Notes under the pieces: model-generated | The model's database searches: none | What the model saw: the letters and a program-made list of their open reading frames with translations, nothing else | Told to the model about the DNA's origin: nothing | Part shown: one piece after another, positions 13,677-17,822 of the stretch | How positions within the stretch are numbered: position 1 is the stretch's first letter | How the letters are laid out: each line of letters starts with the position of its first letter | Position numbers and translations under genes: made by a program | Assembly (NCBI RefSeq): GCF_040151475.1 | Contig: NZ_JBDKWG010000058.1 | Span: 1-17,822 of the forward strand | Source of the DNA: CAXBNB01 sp040151475 | Lineage (GTDB): Bacteria; Bacteroidota; Bacteroidia; Cytophagales; Cyclobacteriaceae | Reading direction: 5' to 3' | Length of the DNA stretch: 17,822 bases

Positions 13677-14860
13677 TTTTTTTGATTATTTAAATAAACA
13701 TTGAATAATGCCCCTTTGTTGGGTTTACTTATAACTTCAATTTTTCCACCATGTGCATCTACAATGGATTTGACAATATACATTCCAACGCCTTTTCCCT
13801 CCACGTGAGTGTGTAGTCGCTTGAAAAGCCTGAACATCTTTTTTCCGTATTTCTCTGCATCAAAACCAAGTCCGTTATCTTTTATGGTGAAGCAAACCCT
13901 TCCGTTATGCACGTTGGTTTTCACCTCTATGTCCAATATCTTATCAGGATTTTTGTACTTCACAGCATTGGTCAGCAGGTTTTGCATGACACTTTTTAAA
14001 TGCAGGGTCGGGTATTCAATTTCCGGGCATTTTGAAAAATCCACTTTTATAGTGGCTTTTGCTGCCTCAAGTTGTTCGGTAATGCCCTCTTTTATCTCGC
14101 TGAATATTTCCTCGAACTTCAACCATTCCTTCTCATCTTTCAATGTTGTTTTGAAGTTGATCACATCGTTCAGCGAAAACACCGTTTTGTACACTTTTTC
14201 TATGTTTTTCTTCAGCTTGCCAAATAATTCGCTACCCTGCTTATTTGTAAATGCTTCATCATTTATCATATCTGATAGAATGGTAAGGTTGGTCACTGGT
14301 GCTTTTAAGTCATGTGCAGCTACGTAGGAAAATTCCGCCAGTTCCCTGTTTTTTGATTCAATTTGTCTGGAGTATAATTTGACTTTGGCCATTTCAGCTT
14401 CTAAGGCAGACTTGGATTCCTGTAGCTTCCTTTCACTTAGCTTGCGTTCAGTAATATTCTGAATGAAAACATGTATCAGAGGTTTTTCTCCAAGGATATA
14501 CTTGCAGGGCGTGGCTTCAGCCATAAAAACAGACCCGTCTTTTCGTTTAAAGCTCGTCTCCACACTCAGTTTCTTCTCTTGCTGCATCTTATCTAAAACT
14601 TCAGCGGAATGTTCAAGCTCATCTTCGGTATGCAGATCAAATATGCTTTTCTTGAGCAGTTCACTCATGGAAAAACCAAACATTTCAACTGCACTGTTAT
14701 TGGCGTTAAGGATGTTCATCTCCATGTCATGGACTATGATTGGAATGATTGAATATTTAAAGATTTGTTTGAAGATGTCACCATCTATATCAATAGGTTG
14801 AAAATCTTTCCATGGATTTGATATGTCAGTATTATTCTCTTTATTTTTTTCTTTTTTCAT
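13673..14860 (-). CDS. Cytosolic PAS-domain sensor histidine kinase
   Basis: 395 residues from the ATG at 14860; a GTG two codons upstream (14866) is the alternative start. No signal peptide or membrane helix, so it is soluble. A PAS domain spans about 28-138 (VHDMEMNILNANNSAVEMFGFS), ending in the PAS/PAC junction NITERK. A coiled coil at 140-178 leads to the HisKA-type dimerisation helix with the phosphorylated His183 (FSYVAAHDLKAPV). The HATPase domain has N-box Asn294 and Asn298 (NLLTNAVKY), G1 Asp328-Gly332 (DNGLGF) and G2 KGVGMYIVK (356-364). All catalytic parts are intact. It overlaps the receiver gene downstream. The signal bound by the PAS domain cannot be told; no heme or flavin signature is obvious. 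Confidence 0.93.
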   Translation of the reverse strand: MKKEKNKENNTDISNPWKDFQPIDIDGDIFKQIFKYSIIPIIVHDMEMNILNANNSAVEMFGFSMSELLKKSIFDLHTEDELEHSAEVLDKMQQEKKLSVETSFKRKDGSVFMAEATPCKYILGEKPLIHVFIQNITERKLSERKLQESKSALEAEMAKVKLYSRQIESKNRELAEFSYVAAHDLKAPVTNLTILSDMINDEAFTNKQGSELFGKLKKNIEKVYKTVFSLNDVINFKTTLKDEKEWLKFEEIFSEIKEGITEQLEAAKATIKVDFSKCPEIEYPTLHLKSVMQNLLTNAVKYKNPDKILDIEVKTNVHNGRVCFTIKDNGLGFDAEKYGKKMFRLFKRLHTHVEGKGVGMYIVKSIVDAHGGKIEVISKPNKGALFNVYLNNQKK

Positions 14861-15249
14861 ATCCACTTTAAGATCTTATTTAAACTACTATATTCAGCTT
14901 ACTGCAGAACCTCGTATATATTTAAAAAGTAGCGGGTTTTCACATACTAATTTTTCCCTTTATAATTGCCCCTTATTTATTGTTATATGTTTTAGCATTT
15001 ACTCCGCTATTTTTTATATACAATGTAGCTGTTTTTTTTTTGATTCTATCATCCACATCTAATTCATTCACGGTTCGATTTTACAATTGCATCAATAGCC
15101 ACCTTTGCAGGTCTTGTAACCTGCAAACAGCCAATACACCAGATCATCATTTTTGAAATCAATCTGAAAAACCTTACTCTGGTGGTTTGTTGGAGACAAG
15201 TCTAACAAAGGCGGAAAACCATAAGTTTGGTCTTTTCTTAATACCTTCT
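14861..15249. other. 389-bp intergenic stretch
   Basis: AT-rich with long T-runs; no gene is visible. It contains only the full repeat copy at 15098-15214. No clear promoter for the kinase was found on the minus strand. Confidence 0.5.
15098..15214. repeat. REPIN-like repeat, full copy
   Basis: 117 bp, GCCACCTTTG to AAAGGCGG. The left hairpin has TTTGCAGGTC (15104-15113), loop TTGT and AACCTGCAAA (15118-15127). The right has TTTGTTGGAG (15186-15195), loop ACAA and GTCTAACAAA (15200-15209), with one mismatch and one G-T pair. It shares nearly all of its spacer with the copy at 15812. It lies 35 bp downstream of the ParE-like toxin gene. Confidence 0.9.
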
Positions 15250-15555
15250 TTAAGTTCCTCTGAGTTTATTTGGGTTTCGGGAGGCATGAAAAACCCTGGA
15301 TATCACCACACTATCTGAATCCGCACGGTAAATTAACTTGTAACTCCACACAACCAGAAACCTATATTCGGCTTTCTTGTGTTCCAGTAAAGTCTCAACT
15401 CTACCCATTTCAGGAGTTCTTTCCAACAAAGAGGTTGAGGAAAGAATTTTGCTCAATACAACTTCCGCATAGGTTGCACCCTGCTCTTCTTTGATGTATT
15501 TAATTGCACGGCCGAGTTGATCAAATGCTCTTTTTGTCCAAATTACCTTAACCAT
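15250..15555 (-). CDS. ParE/RelE-superfamily toxin
   Basis: 101 residues from the ATG at 15555. It has the compact RelE/ParE fold pattern: strand VKVIWTKRAFDQL, two helices (about 9-46), the turn TPEMGR (47-52), then strands EYRFLVVWSYKLIYR (63-77) and SVVISRVFHASRNP (82-95). The C-terminal RVFHASRNP segment is typical of ParE-type toxins, where the family poisons gyrase; RelE proteins cut mRNA. No decisive RelE catalytic set is seen, so ParE-like is preferred. The start overlaps the antitoxin stop by 13 bp, the usual coupling in type II modules. Full repeat copies flank the module at both sides. Confidence 0.85.
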   Translation of the reverse strand: MVKVIWTKRAFDQLGRAIKYIKEEQGATYAEVVLSKILSSTSLLERTPEMGRVETLLEHKKAEYRFLVVWSYKLIYRADSDSVVISRVFHASRNPNKLRGT

Positions 15556-15731
15556 TCTTTGGCTCTCTGTTCCACTTCAGATTGAGTTAAAATTTCATCA
15601 TTCTGCACTTGTCTTTCGGATATTTCAATATCAGTCAGGAGGGAAAGTTGTTCGTACACATCTTCGAGGGTTGATTCTGATGTCAGTTTATCCGCTATTT
15701 GAATAAGGTATTCTTTCAGTTTTGTTTCCAT
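15543..15731 (-). CDS. Antitoxin partner of the ParE/RelE-like toxin
   Basis: 62 residues from the ATG at 15731, placed directly before and overlapping the toxin. It is acidic and helical (METKLKEYLIQIADKL, then ISERQVQNDE) with a C-terminal helix, LTQSEVEQRAKEWLR, that probably wraps the toxin. No clear ribbon-helix-helix or Phd/AbrB DNA-binding motif is seen, so whether it autoregulates is uncertain. The antitoxin role is inferred from position, size and charge. Confidence 0.72.
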   Translation of the reverse strand: METKLKEYLIQIADKLTSESTLEDVYEQLSLLTDIEISERQVQNDEILTQSEVEQRAKEWLR

Positions 15732-15811
15732 ATCAACTAAGTTAACGATTCTCTGTTTTATTTCATTCTTGCCATAGAAAAAAATGAACCTCTATACACT
15801 TTGCATCAACA

Positions 15812-15928
15812 GCCGCTTTTGCAGGTCTTGTTACCTGCAAACAGCCAATACGCCTGATTGACATTTTTGAAATCAATCTGAAAAACCTTACTCTGGTGGT
15901 TTATAGGAGACAAGTCTAACAAAGGCGG
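15812..15928. repeat. REPIN-like repeat, full copy
   Basis: 117 bp, GCCGC to AAAGGCGG. Left hairpin TTTGCAGGTC (15818-15827), loop TTGT, TACCTGCAAA (15832-15841). The right arm is damaged (TTTATAGGAG), loop ACAA, GTCTAACAAA (15914-15923). It lies between the two toxin-antitoxin modules, 5 bp from the Doc stop codon. Confidence 0.9.
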
Positions 15929-15933
15929 AAAAG

Positions 15934-16305
15934 TTATCTTGAATTTTTGGCAAGCCATTCCTTGATTTGGTTGAAATTTAGTTTTCCTGTGGAGATTGAA
16001 ATTACAAATTGATATTTCTGTTCCTTGTCAGCGTGAATGTCAATTTGTTGGTTCATCAAAAGGAGTCTGGCAAGCACATAGCCTGTTCGTTTATTGCCAT
16101 CCGAGAAAGGATGATTCTTGACTATACTTTCAAGAATTGCAGCCGCCTTGTCTATTGGTGTTGGGTAAAGTTCTTGTCCGTCAAATGTTTGATATGGCCG
16201 GTGCAATGCTGAATCTAGCAGTTCTTTATCCCGGATTCCGCCAGAGCCACCAAATCGTTCAATAAGAATGGCATGGATTTCAAGTGCCTCTTTTTCTGAG
16301 ATCAT
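15934..16305 (-). CDS. doc: Doc-type Fic-domain toxin (death on curing)
   Basis: 123 residues from the ATG at 16305, the normal Doc length. The Fic signature is complete, HPFSDGNKRT, with His65, Phe67, Asp69, Asn71, Lys72 and Arg73. The family form HxFx(N/D)(A/G)NKR is that of Doc, a kinase that phosphorylates elongation factor Tu, rather than of AMP-transferring Fic proteins. The N-terminus ISEKEALEIHAILIERFGGSGGIRD is typical of bacterial Doc homologues. Its start overlaps the antitoxin stop by 4 bp (ATGA). Nothing is missing, so it is probably an active toxin. The partner is not a Phd protein by sequence, a departure from the P1 phage pair. Confidence 0.9.
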   Translation of the reverse strand: MISEKEALEIHAILIERFGGSGGIRDKELLDSALHRPYQTFDGQELYPTPIDKAAAILESIVKNHPFSDGNKRTGYVLARLLLMNQQIDIHADKEQKYQFVISISTGKLNFNQIKEWLAKNSR

Positions 16306-16490
16306 TTTGCCAATTTTTCCAGAAGCTCTTTGTCTTCTGTTAGGATGGTTCTAAGGTTCTGGGAAAGCGTTACAGATTGAATGGATTTTCCTTGAACAGA
16401 TTGTAAGTAGTCAAACACTTCATGAAGAACCTGTTCGGGAGTATCTTCCAATAATTGATTAATTGCTGATTTTACTTCTTCTCTGCTCAT
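16302..16490 (-). CDS. Antitoxin partner of Doc, non-Phd type
   Basis: 62 residues from the ATG at 16490; the stop overlaps the Doc start (ATGA). It has helix EEVKSAINQLLEDTPEQVLHEVFDYLQSV (3-32), a pattern like the LPEExxxEVLDFI segment of DUF2281-type antitoxins. A Ser/Gln-rich linker follows, then an acidic C-terminal helix (TEDKELLEKLAK) likely to bind the toxin. No Phd/YefM DNA-binding fold is evident. The candidate -7 element TATATTTG lies at 16502-16495, only 5 bp before the ATG, so the message would be nearly leaderless if it is used. The antitoxin role rests on gene order and size. Confidence 0.72.
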   Translation of the reverse strand: MSREEVKSAINQLLEDTPEQVLHEVFDYLQSVQGKSIQSVTLSQNLRTILTEDKELLEKLAK

Positions 16491-16549
16491 ACAACAAATA
16501 TACGAATTTGGAGGAAAAACCGTTCAGTGTGAATCACCTGATAATATCA

Positions 16550-16664
16550 GCCGCCTTTGCAGGTCTTGTGACCTGCAAACATTCAATGCATCAGATCGTC
16601 ATTTTTCTTATTAATCTGAAAAACTTTCTCCAGTGGTTTGTTGGACACAAGTCCAACAAAGGCG
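16550..16664. repeat. REPIN-like repeat, full copy with both hairpins perfect
   Basis: 115 bp and the best copy in the window. Left hairpin TTTGCAGGTC (16556-16565), loop TTGT, GACCTGCAAA (16570-16579). Right hairpin TTTGTTGGAC (16637-16646), loop ACAA, GTCCAACAAA (16651-16660). Inverted ends CGCCTTTG / CAAAGGCG. It sits just upstream of the Doc antitoxin gene. Confidence 0.93.
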
Positions 16665-16702
16665 AAAAAATAGGAAAGTTTTTATTGTATTTAACTTTAA
16701 TT

Positions 16703-17635
16703 CTAATCAAAAATTTGACTACCACCTCTAAGGTCATTGCCTTTTCCATGTTCAGTCTCAATTCTAACACCATTATCGATTATGGCTAATACAGTGACAA
16801 CAATGTTATTTGTCACCTTAATGCCGCCATCCTGATCAATTTTTCTAATTTGTATCATGCTAGCTTCTATCGAAAATGATTTTGAGAAATGAACATTACC
16901 TTTTAAAACATCTGATTTAAAAATTGAATCTTGCATTTCAAAGTTTATAATTTCATTCTCATAAAAACCTTTCCACCTAAATCTTCCTGATTTTAATGCA
17001 GGAGAAATAATATCAATAGTAGCAACAGGAACTTCCAAGTTTGGTAATTCGTCTGACTTCAAAATAAAACCAGGGAATTGCTTACGTTCGACAACCCTTT
17101 CACTTCCAACTTTATTTGTCTCTTTGAAACGCTGAACTGAAACAGTTTCTACTTTCCTATAGTTAATGACTTTTTTGTAAAAATTAGATTTCCTCCATGC
17201 AATCTTGTAATTGCTTTGTAAATGTTCGACTACATCCGTGATTTTTTGCTCGTCAACTTCCTCTTCTTTGATGAATTCAAGGTTTAGTTTTTGAAGTTGC
17301 CTTTTCTTTATTTCGTTATCCAACTTTAGATTTTCGATTTGCAGTTTTGTTAGTTCCTTATTTTGAACTGGAAACCTTGAAATAAAGAGAGTAGATACAC
17401 TTACAATAATAGTTATTTGAGCAGCATTTTGTCCTAAAAATCTCCATACCTCTTTGAACCCTCCTTTTTGAGAGGGTTCTGATTCGATCCTTATATTGAA
17501 TCCAAGAGAAGTCGATATTTCACCAAAAATATGAAGTAATTCTTTCTCACATTCATTCCTAGTCAAGGCATCAATGGAATGTGAATCGCCTTTAAAAAAA
17601 TAATGGAGTTGTAGTTTGTTAGATTGTTCTATCAA
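16703..17635 (-). CDS. Unknown one-helix membrane protein with coiled coil
   Basis: 310 residues. There is no ATG between the upstream in-frame stop and residue 250, so the start is taken as TTG at 17635. The N-terminus (LQLHYFFKGDSHSIDALTRNECEKELLHIFGEI) looks complete. Residues 1-70 form a cytoplasmic alpha/beta-like domain. A single transmembrane helix lies at about 71-87 (AAQITIIVSVSTLFISRF), then a Leu/Lys/Glu coiled coil (92-128) and a soluble mixed domain (about 130-310) with a beta-rich end (KVTNNIVVTVLAIIDNGVRIETEHG). I recognise no named family, though the HYFF-x3-SHS-x-DA-x3-N-x-CE pattern looks conserved. It lies between the TA array and an IS200 element; an accessory or defence role is a guess. 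Confidence 0.72.
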   Translation of the reverse strand: MIEQSNKLQLHYFFKGDSHSIDALTRNECEKELLHIFGEISTSLGFNIRIESEPSQKGGFKEVWRFLGQNAAQITIIVSVSTLFISRFPVQNKELTKLQIENLKLDNEIKKRQLQKLNLEFIKEEEVDEQKITDVVEHLQSNYKIAWRKSNFYKKVINYRKVETVSVQRFKETNKVGSERVVERKQFPGFILKSDELPNLEVPVATIDIISPALKSGRFRWKGFYENEIINFEMQDSIFKSDVLKGNVHFSKSFSIEASMIQIRKIDQDGGIKVTNNIVVTVLAIIDNGVRIETEHGKGNDLRGGSQIFD

Positions 17636-17700
17636 AAGGCGGTGGTTTTTGATTTGTTACAATGACAACTAATTTAAGGAAATTTAATATAACTTAAAAT

Positions 17701-17719
17701 CCACCTTCTTTGAAGGTGG
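17701..17719. repeat. IS200/IS605-type left-end hairpin
   Basis: Perfect arms CCACCTTC (17701-17708) and GAAGGTGG (17712-17719) around TTT, 42 bp before a TnpA start codon. This matches the subterminal hairpin that TnpA of IS200/IS605 elements binds. A smaller AGGC/GCCT dyad follows at about 17731-17741, perhaps affecting translation. Confidence 0.7.
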
Positions 17720-17761
17720 TTATGTACATTAGGCTATGCCTGAAACCCTTAACTTTGAGTG

Positions 17762-17822
17762 ATGAGTAATTTCAAAAAGTTGAGTCATGTTCTATATCGA
17801 TGTGATTATCACATTGTATGGA
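17762..17822 (+). CDS. tnpA: IS200-type transposase TnpA, N-terminus (cut by window edge)
   Basis: ATG at 17762; the 20 visible residues read MSNFKKLSHVLYRCDYHIVW. The SHVLY-x-CDYHIVW pattern is the hallmark N-terminus of the small HUH-type Y1 transposases of IS200 elements. The catalytic HUH and tyrosine lie beyond the window. These enzymes move single-stranded DNA by recognising hairpins at the element ends. Confidence 0.88.
   Translation, partial: MSNFKKLSHVLYRCDYHIVW

Larger units (their letters stand above)
17680..17822. mobile_element. Left end of an IS200/IS605-family element
   Basis: Hairpin at 17701-17719 plus the start of a TnpA gene at 17762. The left boundary is a guess, roughly 20 bases outside the hairpin as in known members. 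The element continues past the window. Confidence 0.65.

Noticed and set aside
13809..14801. Long plus-strand open frames opposite the histidine kinase
   Set aside because: They are antisense shadows of a gene with all catalytic motifs; their Ser/Phe/Cys-rich composition is typical of reverse-strand reading.
15098..16664. Integron attC sites between toxin-antitoxin cassettes
   Set aside because: GTTGGAC and GTCCAAC fit the core-site consensus GTTRRRY / RYYYAAC, but they occur in the opposite order and only 4 bp apart as arms of one hairpin. No integrase gene is seen, and the modules read the same way simply as ordinary operons.
3055..16664. CRISPR array
   Set aside because: Repeats are hundreds of bases to kilobases apart, over 100 bp long and divergent, with genes between them and no cas genes.
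17701..17719. IS200 hairpin as the parent of the REPIN-like repeat
   Set aside because: Only CCACCTT is shared with the repeat end at 15099; arms, loop and spacing differ, so the likeness is probably chance.

Overview
The window looks like a stretch of Bacteroidota chromosome, most likely from a Cytophagales-type marine or environmental heterotroph. The evidence is low GC content, several secreted proteins with lipoprotein signal peptides, a vSGLT-type sodium/sugar symporter, and candidate promoters of the Bacteroidota kind (-7 TAnnTTTG with a -33 TTG or TTTG). The genus cannot be fixed from the sequence. Insertion sequences cut both edges: the 5' end of an IS1182/IS5-like transposase on the minus strand at 1-86, and the start of an IS200/IS605-type TnpA on the plus strand at 17762-17822.

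Layout from left to right. 188-784: exported DinB-like protein. 1334-2968: sodium/sugar symporter with a good terminator. 3184-4317 and 4494-5156: two minus-strand lipoproteins, a SxxK serine hydrolase and a cupin. 5570-6250: two very small membrane proteins set among repeats. 6425-7354 and 7459-9654: a divergent oxyR-katG peroxide-defence pair. 9655-10038: non-coding and rich in inverted repeats. 10039-10575: unrecognised ORF. 10586-11212: sulfotransferase-like protein. 11387-13036: lipoprotein of the CehA/McbA (PHP-like) metallohydrolase type. 13308-14860: cytosolic PAS histidine kinase overlapping a single-domain response regulator. 15250-16490: two toxin-antitoxin modules (ParE/RelE type and Doc/Fic type). 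16703-17635: unrecognised one-helix membrane protein with a coiled coil.

The most unusual content is a dispersed non-coding repeat family present at nine loci. A full copy is about 115-117 bp and has inverted ends (GCCGCCTTTG / CAAAGGCGG). It carries a hairpin at each end. The two hairpins are inverted relatives of one another that differ by paired, compensatory changes, and their loops (TTGT and ACAA) are complementary. This is the architecture of a REPIN or small MITE. Three full copies alternate with the two toxin-antitoxin modules (repeat, module, repeat, module, repeat) at 714 and 738 bp start-to-start, so that part looks like a row of cassettes. Another part of the family lies inside a duplicated block of about 150 bp (5214-5372 and 5868-6041), which also carries a candidate leftward promoter.

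Functionally the window is a patchwork of single genes or gene pairs rather than one pathway. Peroxide defence, two-component signalling, sugar uptake and the secreted hydrolases are ordinary accessory functions. The right-hand 2.7 kb (TA modules, repeats, unknown membrane protein, IS200) has the character of a mobile or defence-type island.
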